From Cryobacterium mannosilyticum (GTDB lineage: Bacteria; Actinomycetota; Actinomycetes; Actinomycetales; Microbacteriaceae), in the NCBI RefSeq assembly GCF_004402705.1, contig NZ_SOFM01000026.1, positions 1 through 64,000 of the forward strand: a stretch of DNA of 64,000 nucleotides, given 5' to 3'. Below are positions 25,160-33,219 of the stretch, in pieces; within the stretch, counting starts at the first letter, position 1, and each line of letters opens with the position of its first letter. Below the pieces are notes generated by a model that saw nothing but the letters and a program-made list of their open reading frames with translations, was not told the DNA's origin and ran no database searches. The position numbers were made by a program, and so were the translations under genes.

Positions 25160-25771
25160 TCAGTCGGCGTGGTCGACCTCGACGAGGGTGCGGATGACGC
25201 GGGCCGGGTTGCCGACGGCGATGACCCCCGGCGGCACGTCCCTGGTGACGACGGAGCCGGCGCCGATGACACTACCGGCGCCGATCGTGACACCGGGGCA
25301 GACGACGACGTTCCCGCCGAGCCAGACGTCGTCGCCGATCCGGATCGGCAGCACCCGTTCGTAGCCGGCCCGGCGTTCGCCGACGTCGAGGGCGTGGATC
25401 GGGGTGTAGAGGCGTGCGCTCGGCCCGACGAGCACGTTCTTCCCGATCGTGATCTCCCCGCCGCCGAGGGCGAGGAAGTCGGCGTTGATGAAGGTGCCGG
25501 ACCCCACGTGCAGGCGCGAGCCGTAGTCCAGGTAGAGCGGCGGCCGGAAGTCGACGCCCTCGCCGGCCGTGCCGAGCATCCCGGTGAACAGTTTCTGGGC
25601 AGCATCCCTGTCCTCGTCGAAGAGGGCGGTGATCTGCCGGCAGGTGCGCTGGGTGCCTATGGTCAGCTCGGCGAGCTCGGGGCCGGAGCGGTACCGGTAC
25701 CAGTCCCCCGCCACCATCTTGTCGAATTCCGAGCGACCGGGGTCCGGCGTCGGCCTAGTTGTTTGAGACAT
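25160..25771 (-). CDS. Sugar O-acetyltransferase (maltose/galactoside acetyltransferase type)
   Basis: A 203-residue trimeric left-handed beta-helix enzyme of the Maa/LacA family that acetylates sugars from acetyl-CoA. The mac domain (FDKMVAGDWYRYRSGPELAELT) is followed by hexapeptide repeats (IGDDVWLGGNVVVCPGVTIGAGSVIGAGSVVT), PTY-like TPIHALD, and the ending AVGNPARVIR. ATG 25771 is preferred over the ATG six bases upstream because AGGA then sits seven bases away. It starts 31 bp after the permease gene, so it likely belongs to that operon. Confidence 0.9.
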   Translation of the reverse strand: MSQTTRPTPDPGRSEFDKMVAGDWYRYRSGPELAELTIGTQRTCRQITALFDEDRDAAQKLFTGMLGTAGEGVDFRPPLYLDYGSRLHVGSGTFINADFLALGGGEITIGKNVLVGPSARLYTPIHALDVGERRAGYERVLPIRIGDDVWLGGNVVVCPGVTIGAGSVIGAGSVVTRDVPPGVIAVGNPARVIRTLVEVDHAD

Positions 25772-25802
25772 GAACATATCCTGTCGGTGGCCGCCCGCCG
25801 AA

Positions 25803-26990
25803 TCAGCGTCCGCCGCTGCGGCGCTTGTTGAAGATGTCGAAGGCGACCGCGAGCAGAAGCACAAGCCCCTTGATCGCCATCTGCCACGCCGCGTCGACCG
25901 AGAGGATCGAGAGGCCCATGTTGAGGACGCCCATCACCAGGCCGCCGACGATGGCCCCGACGACCGTGCCGATGCCTCCCTGCACCGCGGCACCGCCGAT
26001 GAAGACGGCCGCGATGGCATCCAATTCGTAGTTCTGGCCGGCGGATGCCACGGCGCCGCCCGCGCGGGCCGTGCTGACGACCCCGGCCAGGCCGGCGAGC
26101 ACGCCCATGTTGACGAAGACGTAGAAGTTGACCCACTTCGTCTTCACGCCGCTCATCATGGCCGCGAACAGGTTGCCGCCGATGGCGTACACGTGCCGGC
26201 CGAACACGGTCTGGTTGAGCATGAACGTGTAGAGCAGGATCAGCACGGCAAGGATGATCAGGATGATCGGAGTGCCGCTGTAGCCCGACAGGAGCCAAGC
26301 CAGCCACATGATGGCGACGATCGCGATGCCGTTCTTCAGCCAGAGCTGGGTGAGCGTCTCGCGGGGCAACTCCAGCCGGCGGAGGGTCGCCCGGGTGCGC
26401 AGCTGCTGCAGCACGAGCGCCACGCAGGTGACCAGCCCGAGACCCAGAGTCAGCACGTCGCGTCCACCGAGTTCACCAAGGAAGCCCGGCAGCCAGCCGG
26501 CCCCGATCGCGGTGAACTGGTCGGGAAGCCCGCTGATGGTGCCGCCGGTCAGCAGGACGAGGGTGAGACCTCGGAAGATGAGCATGCCGGCCAGCGTCAC
26601 GATGAAGGCGGGGATGCCCACGAACGCCACCCAGAAACCCTGCCAGGCCCCGACCAGCGCACCGACGAGCAGGGCGAGCAGCACGGACGCCCACCAGGGA
26701 AGGCCCCACACGTTCGTAGAGATCGCCGAGACCGCACCGACCATGGCGACCACCGACCCGACCGACAGGTCGATATGGCCGGCGATGATCACCACCACCA
26801 TGCCGACGGCGAGGATCAGCACGTAGGCGTTCTGCTGGATCAGATTGTTGACGTTGCCCGGCAGCAGCAGGCGCCCGTTGGTGAGCACCTGAAACAGCAC
26901 GACGATGACGACCAGGGCGGCGAGGATTCCGTACTGGCGAAAGTTGATGGCCAGCCGCGGCTTGCGCTTGGCGGGAGTGGTGGTTGTCAT
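25803..26990 (-). CDS. Sugar ABC transporter permease (xylose/multiple-sugar type)
   Basis: A 395-residue permease of the BPD_transp_2 group (XylH/GguB/MmsB). The signature IIAGHIDLSVGSVVAMVG is at residues 66-85; about ten hydrophobic helices follow; GQNYELDAIAAVFIGGAAVQGGIGTVVGA is the conserved late loop. Gene order binding protein-ATPase-permease and a 6-bp gap to the ATPase gene show one operon. Divergent xylA makes xylose the likely substrate. Confidence 0.93.
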   Translation of the reverse strand: MTTTTPAKRKPRLAINFRQYGILAALVVIVVLFQVLTNGRLLLPGNVNNLIQQNAYVLILAVGMVVVIIAGHIDLSVGSVVAMVGAVSAISTNVWGLPWWASVLLALLVGALVGAWQGFWVAFVGIPAFIVTLAGMLIFRGLTLVLLTGGTISGLPDQFTAIGAGWLPGFLGELGGRDVLTLGLGLVTCVALVLQQLRTRATLRRLELPRETLTQLWLKNGIAIVAIMWLAWLLSGYSGTPIILIILAVLILLYTFMLNQTVFGRHVYAIGGNLFAAMMSGVKTKWVNFYVFVNMGVLAGLAGVVSTARAGGAVASAGQNYELDAIAAVFIGGAAVQGGIGTVVGAIVGGLVMGVLNMGLSILSVDAAWQMAIKGLVLLLAVAFDIFNKRRSGGR

Positions 26991-26996
26991 TGCGGT

Positions 26997-28526
26997 TTAG
27001 TCCTTTCCCGCAGTCATGTAGTGCATGAGGGATTCCTGGGTGGCGTCGACGCCGGCGACTTCGCCGGTGATCCGGCCGTCGGAGATCGCATAGATGCGGT
27101 CGGAGATGCCGAGCAGCTCCGGCAGTTCAGAGGAGATGACGACGACGGCCTTGCCGGCGGCGGCGAGTTCGTTGATGATTCCGTAGATCTCGTACTTGGC
27201 GCCGACGTCGATTCCACGCGTCGGTTCGTCGAGGAAGAGGATGTCGGGGCCGGCGAAGATCCACTTCGACAGGACCACCTTCTGCTGGTTGCCGCCGGAG
27301 AGTTTGCCGGTGATGGCCGAGACGGTCGGCGCCTTGATATTCATCCGGGTGCGGTAACTCTCGGCGACCTTGTATTCCCGGTGGCGGTCGATCACCCCGT
27401 ACTTCGCGAGGGTGGCCAGGGCCGCGGCCGAGACGTTGACGGTGATGTCGCCGATCAGGTTGAGGCCGTATTTCTTGCGGTCCTCGGTGGCATAGGCGAT
27501 CCCATTCCGGATGGCCTCGTCGACGGTCCGCACGGAGATTTCCTCGCCGTTCTTGTAGACCCGACCGGAGATGTTGGTGCCGTAGGAGCGGCCGAACAGG
27601 CTCATTGCGAGTTCGGTGCGGCCTGCCCCCATCAGTCCGGCGAAGCCGACCACCTCGCCGGCCCGCACCGTGAAGGAGGCGTTGTCGACGACCTTGCGTG
27701 CCGTGTCGACCGGGTGGTAGACCGTCCAGTCCTCGACCCGGAGGATCTCCGCGCCGATCTTGGGTTCGCGCGGCGGGAACATGCTGTTCAGGTCGCGGCC
27801 CACCATTGAGCGGATGATCCGGGCCTGGGTGGCATCCGGGCCGTGCATGTCGATCGTCTCGATCGTCTTACCGTCACGGATCACCGTGACGGTGTCTGCG
27901 ATCCGGCGGATCTCCTTGAGCTTGTGGGAAATGATGATGCAGGTGATGCCCTGCCCGCGGAGGTGTTCGATCAGGTCGAGCAGGTGGTCGGAGTCTTCGT
28001 CGTTGAGCGCGGCGGTCGGTTCGTCGAGGATGAGCAGCTTGACCCGCTTGGAGAGGGCCTTGGCGATTTCGACGAGCTGCTGCTTGCCGACGCCGAGTTC
28101 GAGTACCTTGGTGGCCGGGTTCTCGTCGAGCCCGACCCTCGCGAGCAGGCTCGACGCCTCGAGGTTTGTCTTGTTCCAGTCGATGACGCCGCGCTTCGAG
28201 TTCTCGTTGCCGAGGAAGATGTTCTCCGCAATAGAGAGGTACGGGCTCAAGGCGAGTTCCTGGTGGATGATGACGATGCCGACGGCTTCGCTGTCGTTGA
28301 TCGAGCGGAAGGTGGCTTCCTCGCCCTCGAATTCGATCCTGCCGTCGTAACTGCCGTGCGGGTAGACGCCGCTGAGCACCTTCATCAGCGTGGACTTCCC
28401 GGCCCCGTTCTCCCCGCAAATGCCGTGGACCTTGCCGCGTTCCACTTCGATCGAGACCCCGTCGAGGGCTTTGACCCCACTGAAGTCCTTCTCGATGCCG
28501 AGCATCCGAAGAATCGGACTATTCAT
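26997..28526 (-). CDS. Sugar ABC transporter ATP-binding protein (duplicated ATPase)
   Basis: A 509-residue tandem ATPase of the XylG/GguA/MmsA type. The first half has GENGAGKSTLMKVLSG and VGKQQLVEIAKALS with LLILDEPTAALND. In the second half GLMGAGRTELAMSLFG lacks the full Walker A, as usual, and LSGGNQQKVVLSKW is the signature with LFLDEPTRGIDVG. It couples ATP hydrolysis to the xylose-type permease downstream. Confidence 0.95.
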   Translation of the reverse strand: MNSPILRMLGIEKDFSGVKALDGVSIEVERGKVHGICGENGAGKSTLMKVLSGVYPHGSYDGRIEFEGEEATFRSINDSEAVGIVIIHQELALSPYLSIAENIFLGNENSKRGVIDWNKTNLEASSLLARVGLDENPATKVLELGVGKQQLVEIAKALSKRVKLLILDEPTAALNDEDSDHLLDLIEHLRGQGITCIIISHKLKEIRRIADTVTVIRDGKTIETIDMHGPDATQARIIRSMVGRDLNSMFPPREPKIGAEILRVEDWTVYHPVDTARKVVDNASFTVRAGEVVGFAGLMGAGRTELAMSLFGRSYGTNISGRVYKNGEEISVRTVDEAIRNGIAYATEDRKKYGLNLIGDITVNVSAAALATLAKYGVIDRHREYKVAESYRTRMNIKAPTVSAITGKLSGGNQQKVVLSKWIFAGPDILFLDEPTRGIDVGAKYEIYGIINELAAAGKAVVVISSELPELLGISDRIYAISDGRITGEVAGVDATQESLMHYMTAGKD

Positions 28527-28576
28527 GACTGGCGCTCCTGTCAGCGTGTTTCATCGGTGGTGCAGCGTGCCGTAGT

Positions 28577-28604
28577 GGTGGCGGGACCGGCCGGCCCCGC
28601 CACC
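28577..28604 (-). terminator. Intercistronic hairpin after the sugar-binding protein gene
   Basis: GGTGGCGGG (28577-28585) pairs with CCCGCCACC (28596-28604). It lies between the stop of the binding-protein gene and the ATPase gene and has no T tract. Such hairpins usually protect the upstream mRNA or partly stop transcription, giving more binding protein than membrane subunits. Confidence 0.6.
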
Positions 28605-28616
28605 CGGGGAGTCGAC

Positions 28617-29750
28617 CTAGAGGCCGACGTCCGAGGCCTTGATGAACCCGGAATCGATGAGCTTGGTCTGCACGTCGTCCTTGGTGACGACCTCGGGGGC
28701 GAGCAGGAACGACGGCACGACCTTCTTGCCGTTGTCATAGGTCTTGGTGTCGTTGACCTCGACCGTGTCGCCCGCCGCGATGGACTGGATCATGGTGAAG
28801 ACCTGTTTGCCCAGGGTGCGGGTGTCCTTCCAGACGGTCATCGACTGGGCGCCATCGAGGATCGCCTTGACGTTGGCCTTGTCGGCGTCCTGCCCGGTGA
28901 TCAGCGGGTAGTCAGCGCCGGGCGTGTAGCCCGCGGACTTGAGCGAGGCTTCGATCCCGACGGCCAGGCTGTCGTTGGGCGAGAGCACGACGTTGACCTT
29001 CGCGCCGTTGCCGTAGAAGGAGGAGAGACGGTTGTCCATCTCGGCCTGAGACTTGTCAGAAGCCCAGCCCTGGATGCCGAGCGTCGTCCACTCGTCGTTG
29101 GACTTGGGCGCCTTGCCGCTGGGCACGACGAGCTGGCCGCTCTCGACGTAGGGCAGCAGCACGTCCCAGGCGCCAGAGAAGAAGAACTTGGCGTTGTTGT
29201 CGTCGGGGCTGCCGGCAAAGGGCTCGAGGTTGAACGGGCCCTTGCCATCGGCCAGGCCGAGCTGGGCTTCGATGAACTCGCCCTGCAGCTGCCCGACCTT
29301 GTAGTTGTCGAAGGTGGCGTAGTAGTCGACGTCCTTGGTGCCGTTGATCAACCGGTCATAGGCGATCACCGTGGCATCCTGCTTCTTGGCCTCGGCGAGC
29401 ACGGGCGAGAGCACCTTGCCGTCGATGGATGCAACGACCAGGATCTTGGCACCACCGGCGACCTGGTTCTGGATCTGGCTGATCTGCTGGTCGGTTTTGT
29501 TGTCGGCGAACTGGAGGTCGACGGTGCAGCCGGCGTCTTCGAGCTGGGTCTTGAGCCCCTCGCCGTCGTTGATCCAGCGCTCGAGGCTGCGGGTGGGCAT
29601 CGAGATGCCGACGTTGCAGTCGGCGATGGCCGCGCCGGTGCTTCCGGTGGAGCCGGTGCTGGTGCTGGTGCTGGTGCCCGAACATGCCGCGAGGGAGAGC
29701 GCGACCGCTCCCGTGGCAAGGATGGTGAACAGCCTCTTGGTTGTCGTCAT
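28617..29750 (-). CDS. Sugar-binding lipoprotein (ChvE/XylF type)
   Basis: A 377-residue periplasmic-binding-type lipoprotein of family Peripla_BP_4. Lipobox LAAC is at residues 19-22 after a short signal peptide; then a Ser/Thr linker. The mature part begins CNVGISMPTRSLERWINDG, typical of ChvE/xylose-binding proteins. ATG 29750 was taken because upstream in-frame codons lack a signal sequence. First gene of the importer operon, transcribed away from xylA. Confidence 0.93.
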   Translation of the reverse strand: MTTTKRLFTILATGAVALSLAACSGTSTSTSTGSTGSTGAAIADCNVGISMPTRSLERWINDGEGLKTQLEDAGCTVDLQFADNKTDQQISQIQNQVAGGAKILVVASIDGKVLSPVLAEAKKQDATVIAYDRLINGTKDVDYYATFDNYKVGQLQGEFIEAQLGLADGKGPFNLEPFAGSPDDNNAKFFFSGAWDVLLPYVESGQLVVPSGKAPKSNDEWTTLGIQGWASDKSQAEMDNRLSSFYGNGAKVNVVLSPNDSLAVGIEASLKSAGYTPGADYPLITGQDADKANVKAILDGAQSMTVWKDTRTLGKQVFTMIQSIAAGDTVEVNDTKTYDNGKKVVPSFLLAPEVVTKDDVQTKLIDSGFIKASDVGL

Positions 29751-29844
29751 GATCTGCTTTCTGCTCTGAATGCTGTGATCGCACAAGGAGGCAGAACTGC
29801 CGATCACCTCCTTGTAACGCTGGGTCGACATCCGGTCGAACCGG

Positions 29845-29889
29845 TATGTTGACAAGCACAACATATAGCAATTGCGAGCGGTCTGACAA
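29845..29889 (-). promoter_or_regulatory. Promoter of the xylose ABC operon with operator O1
   Basis: On the minus strand TTGTCA (29889-29884), 16 bp, TATATG (29867-29862). The perfect inverted repeat TATGTTG-N7-CAACATA at 29845-29865 overlaps the -10 box and the start point, a repressor position. A one-mismatch-per-arm relative lies at the xylA promoter. Confidence 0.6.
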
Positions 29890-30126
29890 CCCCCAGGTGA
29901 GACCGCGCGTCGAGACGGTCGCCGGGGCGCCAAGCAGGATCGCCTTTCGACGCCTTCCTCGTGCCTGCGAATGTGTCAACTCCGCCCTGGCGCGGTATCC
30001 GCGTGCGCCCGGTGAACCGAACGCCGACCTGGCCTCGTTCACCGGGCGGGACGGCGATTGCATCATCGCGCCCCCAACTCGCTCGCCAATTCCGGCCAGG
30101 CAGTCGCGCCGGCTCGGATTCTGCCC
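29890..30126. other. Divergent control region between the xylose importer and xylA
   Basis: The gap between 29751 and 30181 carries two promoters with matched operators at its ends, about 285 bp apart. The 240 bp between them hold no gene or repeat that I can recognise. Confidence 0.5.
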
Positions 30127-30150
30127 TAATATGTTCCTAGCAACAACAAA
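30127..30150 (+). promoter_or_regulatory. -10 box and operator O2 of xylA
   Basis: TAATAT (30127-30132) overlaps the site TATGTTC-N7-CAACAAA (30130-30150), same geometry as O1 at the divergent promoter with one mismatch in each arm. No good -35 is visible. Confidence 0.55.
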
Positions 30151-30181
30151 TTATCAACGTCGCTGACAGACAAGGATCACC

Positions 30182-31372
30182 ATGGCAATCACGCCCACCC
30201 GCGAAGACAAGTTCTCCTTTGGCCTTTGGACCATCGGCTACAACGGCGCCGACCCGTTCGGAGGACCGACCCGGCCGCCGCTCGACGTCGTCGACGGGGT
30301 CGAGAACCTCGCCCGGCTGGGTGCCTACGGCCTCACCTTCCACGACGACGACCTGTTCGCCTTCGGTTCCACCGAGTCCGCCCGCCAGTTGCAGATCGAC
30401 CGGGTCAAGCAGGCCTGCGCCGACACCGGCCTGATCATCCCGATGATCACCACCAACCTGTTCAGCGCCCCGGTGTTCAAGGACGGCGGCTTCACCTCGA
30501 ACGACCGCAGCGTGCGCCGATTCGCGCTCCGCAAGGTGCTGCGCAACCTCGACCTCGCCGCCGAGCTCGGCGCGAAGACCTTCGTGATGTGGGGCGGACG
30601 CGAGGGCGCGGAGTACGACGCTGCCAAGGACATCCGTTCGGCGCTCGAGCGCTACCGCGAGGCCGTCAACCTGCTCGGCGACTATGTCACCGACAAGGGC
30701 TACGACATCCGCTTCGCGATCGAACCGAAGCCGAACGAGCCGCGCGGGGACATCCTGCTGCCGACCGTCGGCCACGCGATGGCCTTCATCACGACCCTCG
30801 AGCGCCCCGAACTGGTCGGCGTCAACCCCGAGGTCGGCCACGAGCAGATGGCCGGGCTCAACTTCGCCGCCGGCATCGCCCAGGCGCTCTACCAGGGCAA
30901 GCTGTTCCACATCGACCTCAACGGCCAGCGCGGCATCAAGTATGACCAGGACCTCGTCTTCGGCCACGGCGACCTGCACAACGCGTTCGCCCTCGTCGAC
31001 CTGCTCGAGAACGGCGGACCTAACGGCGGACCGGCCTACGACGGGCCGCGCCACTTCGACTACAAGCCGAGCCGCACCGAGGACATCACCGGCGTCTGGG
31101 ATTCGGCGGCCGCCAACATCCAGACCTACCTGCTGCTCAAGGAGCGCGCCAAGGCCTTCCGCGCCGACCCCGAGGTGCAGCAGATGCTCGCCGCGTCGAT
31201 GGTGCCCGAGCTCGCCCAGCCCACGCTCGCCGCGGGCGAGAGCTACGACGACCTGCTCGCGGACCGCGCCTCGTACGAGGACTTCGACACGGACGCCTAC
31301 TTCGGCGGCAAGGGCTTCGGCTTCGTGCGGCTGCAGCAGCTGGCCCTCGAGCACTTGCTCGGCGCCCGCTAG
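30182..31372 (+). CDS. xylA: Xylose isomerase
   Basis: Isomerises D-xylose to D-xylulose. The 396-residue actinobacterial (group I) type: FGLWTIGYNGADPFG, active-site His in YGLTFHDDDLF, metal ligands in FAIEPKPNEPRGD, NPEVGHEQMAGLNF, HIDLNGQ and HFDYKPSR. AAGGA lies seven bases before ATG 30182. It is divergent from the importer and followed by xylB after about 290 bp of repeats. Confidence 0.98.
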   Translation: MAITPTREDKFSFGLWTIGYNGADPFGGPTRPPLDVVDGVENLARLGAYGLTFHDDDLFAFGSTESARQLQIDRVKQACADTGLIIPMITTNLFSAPVFKDGGFTSNDRSVRRFALRKVLRNLDLAAELGAKTFVMWGGREGAEYDAAKDIRSALERYREAVNLLGDYVTDKGYDIRFAIEPKPNEPRGDILLPTVGHAMAFITTLERPELVGVNPEVGHEQMAGLNFAAGIAQALYQGKLFHIDLNGQRGIKYDQDLVFGHGDLHNAFALVDLLENGGPNGGPAYDGPRHFDYKPSRTEDITGVWDSAAANIQTYLLLKERAKAFRADPEVQQMLAASMVPELAQPTLAAGESYDDLLADRASYEDFDTDAYFGGKGFGFVRLQQLALEHLLGAR

Positions 31373-31384
31373 CGGGCATCCTCG

Positions 31385-31396
31385 CCCCCCCCCCCN
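31385..31396. other. Poly-C run ending in an undetermined base
   Basis: At least eleven C residues (31385-31395) are followed by the only N in the window, at 31396. The run length is therefore uncertain. It is non-coding, just after xylA. Confidence 0.9.
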
Positions 31397-31400
31397 CGGT

Positions 31401-31439
31401 GCGGCATGTCACGCTCATCTGGGGGGCGCGACATTCCGC
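31401..31439. repeat. Palindromic element, family E
   Basis: Arms GCGGCATGTC (31401-31410) and GACATTCCGC (31430-31439) pair at 9 of 10 positions and continue for four more bases with one mismatch. The loop is GC-rich (TCATCTGGGG). It may be a xylA terminator. Confidence 0.7.
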
Positions 31440-31472
31440 CGGGGCACCTGCCCCGGCCAGCCGGGTCGTCGG

Positions 31473-31564
31473 GGCTAACTCAGGAAATCCGGCGGATGCC
31501 CCGCCGCGCGGCCCGGAATTCCGCCGCACGCGCCCGGTGGCTTCCGGAATCTCCTGAGTTAGCC
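31473..31564. repeat. Palindromic element, family D, copy 2
   Basis: Same 13-bp outer arms as copy 1: GGCTAACTCAGGA (31473-31485) and TCCTGAGTTAGCC (31552-31564). Inside, CCGG blocks flank a core different from that of copy 1. Between xylA and xylB there is no gene, only elements E and D and the poly-C run. Confidence 0.88.
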
Positions 31565-31664
31565 CCCCGCCGCAGCCCCGCCGCAGCCCCGCGACAGCCC
31601 CGGCGCAGACCGACCCGCAGCACACCCCCACTGAGAACGTCCCATTGAGCGGAGAATCAAAGCC

Positions 31665-33185
31665 ATGTCACTGGTTGCCGGAGTCGACTCGTCGACGCAG
31701 AGTTGCAAGGTCGTCATCCGGGATGCCGCAACGGGCGCCCTCGTGCGGAGCGGGCGGGCTTCGCATCCGGACGGCACCGAGGTCGATCCGGAGCAGTGGT
31801 GGGACGCGCTGCACGCCGCCCTCGCCGACGCCGGCGGGCTCGCGGATGTCGCCGCCCTCTCGATCGCGGCGCAGCAGCACGGCATGGTCGCGCTGGACGG
31901 CGACGGCGAGGTCATCCGCCCGGCCCTGCTCTGGAACGACACCCGCAGCGCCCCGGCCGCGGCCGACCTCGTCGCCGAGGTGGGCGCCACCGAATACGCT
32001 CGCCGCACCGGCGTCGTCCCCGTGGCCTCCTTCACCGCCACCAAGCTGCGCTGGCTCCGGGATGCCGAACCCGCCAACGCCCTGCGCGTCGCCGCCGTGG
32101 CGCTCCCGCACGACTGGCTCACCTGGCGGCTGCTCGGCTACGGCCCGGCCGGCCGAAGCCCGCTCGGTCCCGACCTCTCCGCCCTGACCACCGACCGGTC
32201 CGACGCGAGCGGCACCGGCTACTGGTCCCCGGTCACCGGCGACTACGACCTCGAGCTGTTCGAGCGCGCCCTCGGCCACGCCGCGGTCCTTCCCCGCGTG
32301 CTCGGCCCCGGCGCCACCGCCGGCACGACCGTGCACCTGCCGGCCCGTTCGAACGGAGAATTCGGCGACACGCCGGCATCCGTGGCGCGACACGCCGCCT
32401 CCGGCCAAGAAACTCCGCCTCAGGCACACACCGCCAGGGCCGACGTCCCGGCCGGGATCGTCGTCGGCGTCGGTGCGGGCGACAACGCCGGCGCCGCGCT
32501 CGGCCTCGGCGCATCCGACGGCGACGTGATCGTGTCGATCGGCACGAGCGGCACCGTGTTCGCGGTGACCGACCACCCGGCGACGGATGCCTCCGGCACA
32601 GTCGCGGGATTCGCCGACGCCAGCGGGCTCTTCCTGCCCCTCGTCGCCACGCTCAACGCCGCCCGGGTGCTCGACGCCGTGCGCGGGCTGCTCGGCGTCG
32701 ACCATGACGAGCTCGGCCGGCTCTCCCTCGACGCCGAGCCCGGTGCCGGCGGGCTTGTGCTCCAGCCTTACTTCGAGGGTGAGCGCACCCCGAACCTGCC
32801 CGACGCGACCGCCACCCTGTTCGGCCTGACCCTGGCCGGGGCGACCCGGCCGAACCTCGCCCGCGCGGCGGTCGAGGGGCTCCTCTGCGGGCTCGGCGAC
32901 GGGCTCGACGCCGTGCGGGCCCAGGGCGTGGCGGTGACCCGCATCCTGCTGATCGGCGGTGCGGCCCAAAACCCGGCCGTGCGCACGATCGCCGCCCAGC
33001 TGTTCGAGAACCCGGTCATAGTGCCGGCCCCCGGCGAGTATGTCGCGGACGGCGCCGCCGTTCAGGCGGCCTGGGCACTCGCCGATCACCGGCCGGACTG
33101 GCCGCTGTCCATCGCCGCCCAGCCGGCGCAAGACTTCCAGCCTGTCATCCGAGCACAGTACGCGGCGCACCGGGTCACCGGCTGA
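31665..33185 (+). CDS. xylB: Xylulokinase
   Basis: FGGY-family kinase of 506 residues that phosphorylates xylulose to xylulose-5-P. VAGVDSSTQSCKVVI is the N-terminal phosphate motif, LSIAAQQHGMVALD and LLWNDTRSAP are typical of XylB, GASDGDVIVSIGTSGTV is the second ATP motif, and LIGGAAQNPAVR near residue 425 closes the site. A GGAGAA ribosome site precedes ATG 31665. Its product feeds the phosphoketolase operon or the pentose phosphate pathway. Confidence 0.97.
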   Translation: MSLVAGVDSSTQSCKVVIRDAATGALVRSGRASHPDGTEVDPEQWWDALHAALADAGGLADVAALSIAAQQHGMVALDGDGEVIRPALLWNDTRSAPAAADLVAEVGATEYARRTGVVPVASFTATKLRWLRDAEPANALRVAAVALPHDWLTWRLLGYGPAGRSPLGPDLSALTTDRSDASGTGYWSPVTGDYDLELFERALGHAAVLPRVLGPGATAGTTVHLPARSNGEFGDTPASVARHAASGQETPPQAHTARADVPAGIVVGVGAGDNAGAALGLGASDGDVIVSIGTSGTVFAVTDHPATDASGTVAGFADASGLFLPLVATLNAARVLDAVRGLLGVDHDELGRLSLDAEPGAGGLVLQPYFEGERTPNLPDATATLFGLTLAGATRPNLARAAVEGLLCGLGDGLDAVRAQGVAVTRILLIGGAAQNPAVRTIAAQLFENPVIVPAPGEYVADGAAVQAAWALADHRPDWPLSIAAQPAQDFQPVIRAQYAAHRVTG

Positions 33186-33219
33186 CCCGCCCGTTCCGCC
33201 CTCCGCCCGCGGCGGGTCA
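33183..33219. terminator. Two-way hairpin between xylB and the epimerase gene
   Basis: TGACCCGCC (33183-33191) pairs perfectly with GGCGGGTCA (33211-33219). The stem tips are the stop codons of the two convergent genes. Confidence 0.6.

Noticed and set aside
25770..29852. Two very long plus-strand frames opposite the xylose ABC operon
   Set aside because: His/Asp/Gly-rich shadows; the minus-strand genes carry full ABC motifs and lipobox.
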